Positions 17,580-25,430 of a stretch of DNA of 64,000 bases are shown here, in pieces. The first letter of the stretch is position 1. Every line of letters starts with the position of its first letter. The notes under the pieces were generated by a model that saw nothing but the letters and a program-made list of their open reading frames with translations, searched no databases and was not told where the DNA came from. The DNA is taken from contig NZ_JAHDTI010000013.1 of NCBI RefSeq assembly GCF_018531495.1, positions 310,001 to 374,000 of the forward strand, read 5' to 3'. This DNA comes from Nonomuraea sediminis. GTDB lineage: Bacteria > Actinomycetota > Actinomycetes > Streptosporangiales > Streptosporangiaceae. The position numbers and the translations under genes are program-made.

Positions 17580-17734
17580 CGCAGGGTCTGGCCGTAGATG
17601 AGCAGCATCGCGATGATGAAGACGATCATCACGCCCGCGTAGCCCACCGGTCCGAGCCGGAGCTTGCCGCGCACGCGGTTGAGTGCCCAGGCGAACAGCA
17701 GAGCCAGGAAGACCAGGAGGATAGCGCCGCCCAT
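17576..17734 (-). CDS. 52-residue membrane protein
   Basis: Small two-helix protein: a first hydrophobic helix from residue 3 to 18 (AILLVFLALLFAWAL), a basic loop RVRGKLRLG, and a second helix GYAGVMIVFIIAMLLIYG. GGACAGC precedes the ATG as a modest ribosome-binding site. It lies 89 nt downstream of the candidate peptide gene on the same strand and may belong to its transcript. It could be unrelated housekeeping; the family is not recognised. Confidence 0.55.
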   Translation of the reverse strand: MGGAILLVFLALLFAWALNRVRGKLRLGPVGYAGVMIVFIIAMLLIYGQTLR

Positions 17735-17823
17735 GCTGTCCAGTATGGGGTGCTAAGTCATGGCGCGCGCGGAGTATGCGCGACGGGGTGGGCGTGCGCA
17801 GGAGCGCGCGCCCACCGTCCGCG

Positions 17824-17958
17824 TCAGTTCCCGATGCTGTTGCTGAGAGGCCAGCTCGTGGCTTCGGTCCGGTCCAGCCGGCGGATCCTGATCTTCACCG
17901 TGGATTCCTGCTCCTCCGCGACCGGACGAGCGGGGACGATCTCTTCAGGTTGTGCCAT
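17824..17958 (-). CDS. Candidate modified-peptide precursor, 44 residues ending in Asn
   Basis: The ORF is short but has an excellent ribosome-binding site (CAGGAGG, 5 nt before the ATG). The predicted peptide has an acidic N-terminal half (MAQPEEIVPARPVAEEQEST), a central KIRIRRLDR basic strand and a C-terminal TEATSWPLSNSIGN. Located 40 nt downstream of a MccB-like ThiF enzyme on the same strand. MccB enzymes adenylate the C-terminal Asn of their peptide substrates, and this peptide ends in Asn; long MccA-type precursors are known. Reading it as the substrate is an inference. It is not similar to any precursor I recognise. Confidence 0.6.
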   Translation of the reverse strand: MAQPEEIVPARPVAEEQESTVKIRIRRLDRTEATSWPLSNSIGN

Positions 17959-17998
17959 GGGACCTCCTGAGTGTGAGACTGACTCACGAAAGTATGGA

Positions 17999-19036
17999 TC
18001 ACAACAACTGCCTGTCAAGGCCGCAAATTTCACATTCGTCACGGGATGTCGGCCGGACGAATGTGGCGTCACCCGGGCAGGCGAGGTTGATCCCGTAGGC
18101 GTAGCCGGGCTCGGTGTCGGGGACGCCGGTGATCAGGGAGATCACCGCCTGGGCGGTCATCAGGCCCGCCAGGCCCGCCGAGGTCGACAGCACGCCTGGC
18201 CAGCTGTGGTCGGCGTGGACGCCGCGGCGCTCGCCTTCGGCCAGCAGGCAGTCGTAGCAGGGATGGCCGGGGGCGAACACGCCCACCGACACCATCGGGC
18301 CCGTGTACCCGCCTCCCGCCCATGGGATGCCCGCCCGGTTCGCCCAGTGGCGGATGCCGTCGGGGCCCTTCGGCTCGTCGGCGCACAGGGCCAGCACGTC
18401 GAAGCCTTCGACCGCCTCGAACAGGTCCTCCGGGGTGGCGATCCTGGTGGTGGCTCCCGTGACCTGGATGTCGGAGTTCACCGCGCGGAGGGCCTCGACG
18501 GTCGCCTCGGCCTTTCCGCGGCCCACGTCCCGCTCGCCGTACAGCTGTCTGTTGAGGTTGGACGGCTCCACGACGTCGGGGTCGGCGCAGTGCAGGGTGC
18601 CGACGCCCGTGGCGGCCAGGGCGCGGGCGGCGTGCGTGCCGACGCCGCCCAGGCCGAGCACGAGGACCCTGGCCCGCTTGAGGCGCAGCTGGAGCTCCCA
18701 GGGGGTGTCGCGGGGCGTCAGGTCGGCCCAGCGGAAGTAGTCGACGTTGCGGGCGTAGCGGACCTGCTCGGCCGCGGTCAGATCCGGGGGATCCGGGGCC
18801 GCTTCCTCGATGTGGCCGGAATCGAGGAGGGCCTGGACTATCTCTGCCGATTCGGGGAGCTGATCCAGGATGTCGGCCAAGGATCGGGTGCCGTCCATGA
18901 GCTGAAGCGCCTGCCAGGCCAGACCGGTCGGGTCCTCGATCTCGGCGGCCAGTCCGTGGATCTCTCCGCCGATGCGAATGTCACCGTTTGGGAGTCTCCG
19001 GGGCCGGTGTTCCGGTTTGACGCACGGGCGCCTCAT
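17999..19036 (-). CDS. MccB-like ThiF/E1-family adenylyltransferase with N-terminal peptide-binding domain
   Basis: A 345-residue enzyme. Residues 15-82 look like a PqqD/RiPP-recognition-element winged domain (IGGEIHGLAAEIED; LMDGTRSLADILDQL; LLDSGHIEE). The adenylation domain starts near residue 120 with GLGGVG (128-133), then DPDVVEPSNLNRQ with the Arg finger and Mg/ATP residues, and VGRGKAEA Lys. Cys260/Cys263 and Cys335/Cys338 form the CxxC...CxxC zinc site of MoeB/MccB proteins. Size and domain order match MccB. A GTG at 19054 with GGGAAAAGG upstream is an alternative start. No YcaO partner is nearby. It lies 80 nt after an acyl-CoA dehydrogenase gene, which may share the transcript. Confidence 0.78.
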   Translation of the reverse strand: MRRPCVKPEHRPRRLPNGDIRIGGEIHGLAAEIEDPTGLAWQALQLMDGTRSLADILDQLPESAEIVQALLDSGHIEEAAPDPPDLTAAEQVRYARNVDYFRWADLTPRDTPWELQLRLKRARVLVLGLGGVGTHAARALAATGVGTLHCADPDVVEPSNLNRQLYGERDVGRGKAEATVEALRAVNSDIQVTGATTRIATPEDLFEAVEGFDVLALCADEPKGPDGIRHWANRAGIPWAGGGYTGPMVSVGVFAPGHPCYDCLLAEGERRGVHADHSWPGVLSTSAGLAGLMTAQAVISLITGVPDTEPGYAYGINLACPGDATFVRPTSRDECEICGLDRQLL

Positions 19037-19116
19037 GGGCCGGGATTGTGCCACAGGGAGCGCCTTTTCCCTTATGTTGTGTCCTGATCTTGACGGTGGC
19101 TCGGCAGGGCTTCGAG

Positions 19117-20262
19117 CTAGAAGCCGAAGGAGCGGCCGATGATCTCCTTCATGATCTCGGTGGTGCCGCCGTAGATGGTCTGGACGCGGCTGTCCATCCA
19201 GGCCTTGGCGACCGGGTACTCCAGCATGTAGCCGTAGCCGCCGTGCAGTTGGAGGCAGCGGTCGATGACCCTGTTCTGCAGCTCGGTGGTCCACCACTTG
19301 GCCTTGGCCGCGTCGACCACTGTGAGCTGCTTGGCGTTGAGCGCCTGGATGCTCTTGTCGACGTAGTGGCGGGCGATCTCGGTCTCGGTGGCGAGCTCGG
19401 CCAGGACGAAGCGGGTGTTCTGAAATTTCCCGATATTTCGTCCGAAGGCCTGTCGTGTCCGGCAGTACTCGATGGTCTGCTCCAGTACGGCTTCCGCCGC
19501 CGCGACCGCGCCCACCGCGATCGACATGCGCTCCTGCGGAAGGTTGTTCATCAACTGGAAGAAGCCCTGGCCCTCCTGCTTGCCGAGCACGTTGGCCGCG
19601 GGCACGCGCACGTTCTCGAAGAACAGTTCGGCCGTGTCCTGCGCCTTCATGCCGATCTTGTCCAGGTTGCGGCCCCGCTGGAAGCCCTCCATGCCCCGCT
19701 CCGCGACCAGCAGCGTGGTGCCCCTGGCGCCCTGCTCGGGGTCGGTCTTGGCGACCACGATCACCAGGTCGGCGTTGATGCCGTTGGTGATGAACGTCTT
19801 CTGGCCGTTGACCACGTAGTGGTCGCCCTCGCGGACCGCGGTGGTCCTGATGCCCTGCAGGTCGCTGCCGGCGCCCGGCTCCGTCATCGCGATGGCGGTG
19901 ATCAGCTCGCCCGAGGCGAAGCCGGGCAGCCAGCGCTGCTTCTGCTCCTCGTCGGTCAACTCGACCAGGTAGGGCGCGATCACGTCGTTGTGCAGCGAGA
20001 AACCGAGCCCGCTCGCGCCCGCCCTGGTGATCTCCTCGAGGATGACCGTGTTGTAGCGGAAATCGGTGATGCCCGCCCCGCCGTACTCCTCGGGGACGGA
20101 GAAGCCGAACATGCCGAGCTCTCCGGCCTTCTTCCAGACCTCCCTCGGCACGATGCCGTCCTTCTCCCACTCGGCGTGGTGCGGGACGACCTCGCGGGTC
20201 AGGAACTCGCGCACGGTCTCCCTGAAGAGCAGATGCTCCTCGTCGAAGAGGTCTCGCTGCAT
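19117..20262 (-). CDS. Acyl-CoA dehydrogenase
   Basis: A 381-residue flavoenzyme that introduces the alpha-beta double bond into acyl-CoA. Visible: MTEPGAGSDLQGIRTTA (FAD binding), FITNGINADLV, NRVIDRCLQLHGGYGYM, and the catalytic Glu in IYGGTTEIMKEIIGR. The ATG at 20262 follows a GGAGGCG ribosome-binding site by 5 nt; earlier in-frame starts lie beyond the operator and promoter region. A perfect 15-bp palindrome lies upstream. The electron acceptor is expected to be ETF. Acyl length specificity cannot be read. Confidence 0.9.
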   Translation of the reverse strand: MQRDLFDEEHLLFRETVREFLTREVVPHHAEWEKDGIVPREVWKKAGELGMFGFSVPEEYGGAGITDFRYNTVILEEITRAGASGLGFSLHNDVIAPYLVELTDEEQKQRWLPGFASGELITAIAMTEPGAGSDLQGIRTTAVREGDHYVVNGQKTFITNGINADLVIVVAKTDPEQGARGTTLLVAERGMEGFQRGRNLDKIGMKAQDTAELFFENVRVPAANVLGKQEGQGFFQLMNNLPQERMSIAVGAVAAAEAVLEQTIEYCRTRQAFGRNIGKFQNTRFVLAELATETEIARHYVDKSIQALNAKQLTVVDAAKAKWWTTELQNRVIDRCLQLHGGYGYMLEYPVAKAWMDSRVQTIYGGTTEIMKEIIGRSFGF

Positions 20263-20273
20263 TGGGGCGCCTC

Positions 20274-20288
20274 CAGAATCTGATTCTG
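20274..20288. promoter_or_regulatory. Palindromic operator upstream of the acyl-CoA dehydrogenase gene
   Basis: CAGAATCTGATTCTG is a perfect 15-bp palindrome, 12 nt upstream of the ATG on the minus strand. This is the expected form and position of a TetR-family operator for fatty-acid or acyl-CoA genes. The regulator is not adjacent. Confidence 0.5.
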
Positions 20289-20419
20289 TTACCCGAAGGT
20301 ATACCCGATCGGCTACGGGTTCATCACAAGTGTCTGGAGACGGAGAAATATGCATGTGTCGCAGCATTTTCGACTCTAGGATCTACCTTCGGTCTATTTG
20401 GTGATCTGGAGTGTGTGCC

Positions 20420-21769
20420 GTGAGTGGGTGGCGCAAAGCGTTGATCGCCGCAACGGTCGGCGTCGCGGCATCCGCCGCGTTATCGATCTCGATGTCCCCC
20501 GGCCACGCCGAGGCCTCCCTCGTGGCGAAGTACAACTGCGTAGGCGGGGTCGCCGGGAGCGAAGGCGTCCAACTCGAGGCGCGGATCACGCCCAGGCTGG
20601 CCGAAGGCGGGATGCTGAACGTCGGGTGGTCGCTGAAGTACCTCGGCAACCGGCGGTTCGGCTCGCCGGGCTTCTTCGCCAAGGGCTCACAGCTGAACCT
20701 CGAGGGCATCGTCGACATCACCGGCGCATGGAACGGCCAGTTGCGGCCCAAGGGCGGCAAGGAGCAGGACGCCCTGGTGCCCGGGTCCCAGCTCGTAGTG
20801 CCCGAAGGGCTCTCGGACGCGGGCCTGGTGCAGCGGCCTGGGACGATCCGGGTCACGCCGGGCGCGCTCGCCGTACGGTTCACGCCCGCCAAGGGCGAGG
20901 TGATGGTGAACAACCACAAGCTCGCCTACCCCGGCGGCACGTGGACCCGTGAGAACACCGAGGCCGAGTTCGGCGACTACCTCAACGACCTGCACAAGAC
21001 CACCGACCTCGGTGCCGCGGCGCGGCTCGACTTCACCGGGACCCAGGTGTCCTACATCAGCCGCCGCGAGCGCGACCTGAGCAAGATCCAGATCCTCCTG
21101 GACGGCCACCCGATCACCGACGGTCTGGTCGAGCCCGGCAAGGACGCCAACGGCATCCCGATGACCGGCACCAAGGCGCAGGAGAACCTCTGGACCTCGC
21201 CCGAGCTGCCGTACGGCCCGCACTCCATCCAGATCGTCAACACCGAGGCGAAGACCGCCTACGTGGATGCCGTCAAGGTGATCACCGGTGAACTCAGCGA
21301 GCCGCCGCTGCACGACCAGGCAACCTGCACGCTGATCAACGACCCCGGTTCGATCGAGCTCACCGTCCCCGGCGCCACGCCCACGAACTCGGGCACGCCC
21401 ACGACCTCGGGAACGCCGACCACGACGGGCACGCCCACGGGCACCCCGACCACGACGAGCTCCACCCCCGGGCACACCGGCACCCCGAGCGCGACCAACA
21501 CCAACGGGATGGGGCAGGTGATCGTGCTGCCCAGGGCCACCGGGACCAAGACCGTCACGGCCACCGCCAGCCCGACCACCACCAAGTACGTCAAGGCGCA
21601 GGTGGCCAAGACGCCCAAGGGCGGCGTCGAGACCGGGGAGGCGCCCGAGCAGGGGCGGCAGCCGTACGCCCTGATCGCGGGAGGATCTGTGCTGCTCATG
21701 GGCAGCGCGACCGGCGGCCTGCTGCTACGGCGGCGCCGGGCCGAGCACGCCGGAGGGATAGTCCGATGA
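20420..21769 (+). CDS. Exported surface protein with sortase-type anchor (pair 1)
   Basis: A 449-residue secreted protein. The signal peptide has basic WRK, a hydrophobic core and an AEA cleavage region near residue 35. The ectodomain (about 36-320) is not recognised. A Thr/Pro/Gly/Ser-rich spacer follows. The C-terminus has KGGVETGEAP, a hydrophobic helix and RRRR, a sortase sorting signal with VETG in place of LPxTG. The gene overlaps the next gene, a class F sortase, by 4 nt. The GTG start at 20420 is 8 nt after GGAG; GTG 20411 is an alternative. Function beyond being a wall-linked protein is unknown. Confidence 0.7.
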   Translation: MSGWRKALIAATVGVAASAALSISMSPGHAEASLVAKYNCVGGVAGSEGVQLEARITPRLAEGGMLNVGWSLKYLGNRRFGSPGFFAKGSQLNLEGIVDITGAWNGQLRPKGGKEQDALVPGSQLVVPEGLSDAGLVQRPGTIRVTPGALAVRFTPAKGEVMVNNHKLAYPGGTWTRENTEAEFGDYLNDLHKTTDLGAAARLDFTGTQVSYISRRERDLSKIQILLDGHPITDGLVEPGKDANGIPMTGTKAQENLWTSPELPYGPHSIQIVNTEAKTAYVDAVKVITGELSEPPLHDQATCTLINDPGSIELTVPGATPTNSGTPTTSGTPTTTGTPTGTPTTTSSTPGHTGTPSATNTNGMGQVIVLPRATGTKTVTATASPTTTKYVKAQVAKTPKGGVETGEAPEQGRQPYALIAGGSVLLMGSATGGLLLRRRRAEHAGGIVR

Positions 21770-22527
21770 AGTCGTCAACCAACAAGGTCCTGCCCGGCGT
21801 GCTGATCGCCGGCTCGCTGGGCGGTGTGGGCGCCATCATGGTCGGCCTGCTGTCGCTCGCGCCCAAGGTCGACGACGGCTCGGGTCCCGGGCCGCGGCCG
21901 CAGGGCAGCACCGTGCAGATCCAGAACGCCGGAGCCTACGAGCTGCCGCCGACCGTCGGACCCGGCGGCAAGAACGTCCCGCTGATGCCCGCCCGCCTGG
22001 ACGCCCCGCCTCCGGCCGCCGCCGCGCCGATCGTGGCGCCCATCCCGCCGGCCAAGACCAAGACCACGCGGGCCAGGCCCACGCGCATCAAGATCCCGGC
22101 CATCAAGGTCAACGCCCCCATCGGGCCCGTGACGGTCGACATCAAGGGCGCCCTGGACACCCCGCCGCTCACCAAGCCCAACCAGACGGGCTGGTACCGC
22201 TTCAGCCCCGTTCCCGGCGAGCTCGGCCCCGCGGTCATCAACGGCCACGTGAGCACCAAGCGCGGCGACGCCGTCTTCTACCGCCTGCACGAACTGGCCA
22301 AGGGCAACCAGATCTACGTCTACCGATCGGACGGCAAGGTCACCCGCTTCACGGTCAGCGGCGTGGAGCAGGCCGGCAAGAACTCCTTCCCCACGGCCAG
22401 GGTCTACGGCAACACCGCCAACGCCCAACTCCGCCTGATCACCTGCGGCGGCGTCTACAACAAGACCACTCACAGCTTCTCCGACAACATCATCGTCTAC
22501 GCCACCCTCTCCAAGAAGAAGGGCTGA
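21766..22527 (+). CDS. Class F sortase (pair 1)
   Basis: A 253-residue single-pass membrane transpeptidase. An N-terminal signal anchor (about 8-32) is followed by a Pro-rich linker and the sortase beta-barrel from about residue 105 (TRIKIPAIKVNAPI). The His is in VINGHVSTKRGD, the nucleophile Cys in RLITCGGVYN, and the C-terminal strand DNIIVYATL follows. The position after Cys that is often basic/Arg in this class reads NKTTHS here, so the catalytic Arg is not obvious. Its start overlaps the preceding surface-protein gene, so that protein is its likely substrate. Confidence 0.88.
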   Translation: MKSSTNKVLPGVLIAGSLGGVGAIMVGLLSLAPKVDDGSGPGPRPQGSTVQIQNAGAYELPPTVGPGGKNVPLMPARLDAPPPAAAAPIVAPIPPAKTKTTRARPTRIKIPAIKVNAPIGPVTVDIKGALDTPPLTKPNQTGWYRFSPVPGELGPAVINGHVSTKRGDAVFYRLHELAKGNQIYVYRSDGKVTRFTVSGVEQAGKNSFPTARVYGNTANAQLRLITCGGVYNKTTHSFSDNIIVYATLSKKKG

Positions 22528-22686
22528 CCTCGCGCCCTGGCGCAGGTTCGATCAAGAGCGGATTTGATGACGGCTTTATAGCTCGGAGGATATTTACAGA
22601 CGGAGTTCGTATGTTCTCAACCCAACTGTGACCAACGGCTGCAATCCTGGTACGCCTGTTGAACCTGTGCTGAACGGAGATGGACA

Positions 22687-24009
22687 GTGCTGACGTCCAA
22701 GGCGCGGCGCCGCCTCGCCCAGAAGACATCTGCCCTGGGGATCGCAAGCACGCTTCTCCTGTTCACCGGTGCAGCGCTGGCTGTTTCTTCGCCGGCGCAG
22801 GCGGCGTTAACAGACCCCGTGTCGACGTGTACGCCGTCGTCGACAGAGCAGCAGCAGGTGACCGTGCCGATCGGAACCGGTACGGGCGACAAGGGCCCTA
22901 AGCACATCACCTACACGTGCTCAGGCACCGCGATCACGGGCTCGCCGACGGTGGATCTCAGCGTTACGGCCGACACGGTGCAGGCCGGCGGGTCCATCGA
23001 CGTCTCGCTGGCTGTTCCGCAGCTCACGCTCGCGACCGCCGTGACTGCGGCGTCCACGATGCAGGTGGATGCCACGCTGACCGTGACCGGCGGCACGGTC
23101 AGCGATGCCGGCGCGAAGACGGGCGGCTCGATCACGACGTCGTCGCCGACCAGCGTTCCCGCCGCTACCGTGAAATACAAGGTCACCGCGGCGAGCACCG
23201 GTGCCACGACAGTTTCGATCAAGCCGGGCTCCCTGAAGCTCACGGTCCAGAGTGGTTCGGGCGGCGGGACCGGGACTGATGTGGTCGAGTACAAGTGCAC
23301 GGCCGGTAGCACGGACACGACCGGTCAGACCGTCAAGATCAAGACGACGCTGACCCCGCCCACGAGCGCCCAGACGAACCAGCAGTTCAGCATCGGCTGG
23401 ACCGGCACGTACGAGACCGGCTACGAGCTGAAGGCGCCCTCGACCGGCACGCTCAGCCCCACCCTCTACGCGTACGCCGCGATGACCGGTATCAGCGGGT
23501 TGACCTCGGCGACCGGTCAGGGCACGCTCGGCACGATCACGCCGGGAGCCACCATCCCGCTGCCGACGGCTTCGGTCAGTCTGAAGGCGACGCCCACCAC
23601 GGTGGGCACGGTGACCGTGAAGCCAGGCAAGCTCAACTTCGGCGCGAACTCCTCCGGCGGCACCTCGCCGATGATCGAGTGCACGGTCCAGAACGAGTCG
23701 GCGCTCAAGTCGTACACCTTCTCCGTGACCTCCGGCAGTTCCAGCACGTCGACGCCGACCAACTCCAGCACCAGCACCAGCACGCCCACGAACTCGCATA
23801 CGCCCAAGCCCACCAAGACCACGACGAAGTTCGTCACCGCTTCGCCGACCAAGAAGAGTTCCAAGACGCCGAAGGCGGGAGCTGACACTGGTGGGGGTGG
23901 GGAGATCGGGCCTGATGGGCGGGTGTTCCTGCTGGTGGGCTCGCTGTTGATCGTGGGCGCGGGAGCTGGAGGGCTCGTGTTGCGGCGGCGCGGGCTCGGT
24001 AAGGGCTGA
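22687..24009 (+). CDS. Exported surface protein with sortase-type anchor (pair 2)
   Basis: A 440-residue protein with a GTG start and GGAGAT ribosome-binding site. The signal peptide ends SSPAQAA near residue 40. Two Ser/Thr/Val-rich domains of similar length follow (about 45-195 and 200-345). Each opens with a Cys-containing strand: STCTPSS and YTCSG in the first, YKCTAG in the second, so they look like an internal duplication. A Ser/Thr/Pro stalk follows. The end is KAGADTGGGG, a hydrophobic helix and RRRGLGKG. The ADTG motif parallels VETG in pair 1. It is followed after 5 nt by a second class F sortase. Confidence 0.7.
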   Translation: MLTSKARRRLAQKTSALGIASTLLLFTGAALAVSSPAQAALTDPVSTCTPSSTEQQQVTVPIGTGTGDKGPKHITYTCSGTAITGSPTVDLSVTADTVQAGGSIDVSLAVPQLTLATAVTAASTMQVDATLTVTGGTVSDAGAKTGGSITTSSPTSVPAATVKYKVTAASTGATTVSIKPGSLKLTVQSGSGGGTGTDVVEYKCTAGSTDTTGQTVKIKTTLTPPTSAQTNQQFSIGWTGTYETGYELKAPSTGTLSPTLYAYAAMTGISGLTSATGQGTLGTITPGATIPLPTASVSLKATPTTVGTVTVKPGKLNFGANSSGGTSPMIECTVQNESALKSYTFSVTSGSSSTSTPTNSSTSTSTPTNSHTPKPTKTTTKFVTASPTKKSSKTPKAGADTGGGGEIGPDGRVFLLVGSLLIVGAGAGGLVLRRRGLGKG

Positions 24010-24014
24010 ACCGG

Positions 24015-24704
24015 GTGAAGGGGGCGCTGATCCTGGCCGCCGTCGCCGGAGTGGTGGCGGTGGTCGCGGGGCTGCTGATCGTGATCAAGTCGCCCGGTGA
24101 GTACGGCCTGGGCGACGGCGACGGGCGTGATCAGTTGCAGCTGGCGGCGCAGCCGAGCGGGATGCCGCAGCAGGCGCTGTTCAAGGCCGCGCCGACCGCG
24201 CCGCCGCCGCTGCCCGCGCTGGTGCCGGCGCCGCCGTTGATGCCGTCGACGCCGAAGCGGATCGTGATCAAGCGGCTCGGCGTCAATGCGCCCATCGAGT
24301 CGATCGGGCTGGCCAAGGACGGCGCGATCGAGGTGCCGCCGGTGGACAAGGCCAACCTGGCCGGGTGGTACCGGGAGATGTCCACCCCGGGTGAGGCGGG
24401 ACCCGCGATCATCCTGGGGCACAAGGACACCAGGACCACCACCGCGGTCTTCGGCAGGTTGTGGGAGATCCGCAACGGCGACACCATCGAGGTCAAGCGC
24501 CAGGACGGCCTCACCGCGGTCTTCACGGTCGGCGGTGTGGAGCAGGCGAGCAAGAAGACGTTCCCGACCCAGCGTGTTTACGGCAATCAGACGAACGCTC
24601 AGCTACACCTGATCACGTGCGGCGGCACGTACGACCGCACGATCGGTCACTACAAAGACAACATCATCGTCTACGCGACGATGACGAGCTCCTATCGAGG
24701 CTGA
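24015..24704 (+). CDS. Class F sortase (pair 2)
   Basis: A 229-residue paralogue of the sortase encoded at 21766. An N-terminal helix (3-25) anchors it; the catalytic domain begins near TPKRIVIKRLGVNAPIES. His is in ILGHKDTRTTT and Cys in HLITCGGTYDRTIG, with an Arg six residues after the Cys, then YKDNIIVYATM. GTG start, 5 nt after the surface-protein gene. It probably anchors that protein. Confidence 0.88.
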   Translation: MKGALILAAVAGVVAVVAGLLIVIKSPGEYGLGDGDGRDQLQLAAQPSGMPQQALFKAAPTAPPPLPALVPAPPLMPSTPKRIVIKRLGVNAPIESIGLAKDGAIEVPPVDKANLAGWYREMSTPGEAGPAIILGHKDTRTTTAVFGRLWEIRNGDTIEVKRQDGLTAVFTVGGVEQASKKTFPTQRVYGNQTNAQLHLITCGGTYDRTIGHYKDNIIVYATMTSSYRG

Positions 24705-24721
24705 CCCCCGGAGGGCGCGAC

Positions 24722-25372
24722 ATGGGCTGGATGGCGAAGCGGAGATTGCGTACCGGCCCGACGGCCGCCATGCGTACCAGGCCGTCCAGGGATGAGCTGC
24801 TGCGCATCGTACGGCTGGCCGACCCGGAGGCCAGGGCGGACGGTGACGACATCGTGGCGGCCGACGTCCGGGTGCACGCCCCTGAGCAGGCCGAGACGGA
24901 CCTGGTGGGCGGCGAGCTGGACCGCGTGTGGGCGTGCCGGGTGAGCGCCGAGGGGCCGCTGCCGTTCGACTACTTCGACCGCTTCCTGGCGGAGGGCATC
25001 GCGTTCCGGCTGGGCGGGCTGGCCGTGTGCCGCGGCGAGGTGAGCGACCCGGCCGACGAGGGCAGGGGCGGCCCGGCGGTGATCGTGCCGGAGAAGCCCA
25101 CGGACCTGTCGCCGCTGGAACCCGGCGAGGAGGAGTTCGTCTTCGAGGCCGACGGGATCCGGGCGGTGGTGGTGCCGCAGAAGGAGGGGCCGCCGGCCGT
25201 ACAGGAGATCGTGCCTTTCGCGACGGAGCTGACGGCGATCGAGCTGCGCGGGGAGGATCAGGCGAAGCTGGGCGCGCTGGCGCTGGAGCTGGCCGACAGG
25301 CTGAACGGCGTGCCGGTGGACCGGTGGCGGTTCAGGATCGAGGCCGCGGGGGACCTCCTCCCTCCGGAATAG
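24722..25372 (+). CDS. Hypothetical protein, 216 residues
   Basis: A soluble acidic protein after a basic, Met-rich N-terminus (MAKRRLRTGPTAAMRTR). Two related halves of mixed alpha/beta character are visible but no known motif. Good ribosome-binding site (GGAGGGCG) before the ATG, 17 nt after the sortase stop, so it may be part of that operon. I do not recognise the family. Confidence 0.65.
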   Translation: MGWMAKRRLRTGPTAAMRTRPSRDELLRIVRLADPEARADGDDIVAADVRVHAPEQAETDLVGGELDRVWACRVSAEGPLPFDYFDRFLAEGIAFRLGGLAVCRGEVSDPADEGRGGPAVIVPEKPTDLSPLEPGEEEFVFEADGIRAVVVPQKEGPPAVQEIVPFATELTAIELRGEDQAKLGALALELADRLNGVPVDRWRFRIEAAGDLLPPE

Positions 25373-25396
25373 GATTCTGTTGTACGCTCCATGAGT

Positions 25397-25415
25397 AACC
25401 GAATATTGCTCGGTT
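25397..25415. promoter_or_regulatory. Inverted-repeat operator upstream of the thiolase gene
   Basis: AACCGA and TCGGTT are perfect 6-bp arms around a 7-nt AT-rich spacer, 15 nt before the GTG start. Form and position suggest a TetR-type operator. A GGATTCTG half-site at 25374-25381 resembles one arm of the palindrome upstream of the acyl-CoA dehydrogenase gene. Confidence 0.5.
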
Positions 25416-25430
25416 TTCCATGGAGGCACT

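Noticed and set aside
17824..18072. Longer 82-codon version of the candidate peptide ORF
   Set aside because: It would overlap the ThiF gene end and lacks a ribosome-binding site; the internal ATG at 17958 has an excellent one.
17824..19036. ThiF gene as part of a thiazole/oxazole (TOMM) cluster
   Set aside because: No YcaO cyclodehydratase or dehydrogenase is present, and the peptide has no Cys and few Thr/Ser in a core-like run.
17999..20170. 723-codon extended frame for the ThiF protein
   Set aside because: The extra N-terminal part overlaps the acyl-CoA dehydrogenase gene in another frame and is low complexity; the real domain starts at about 19036.
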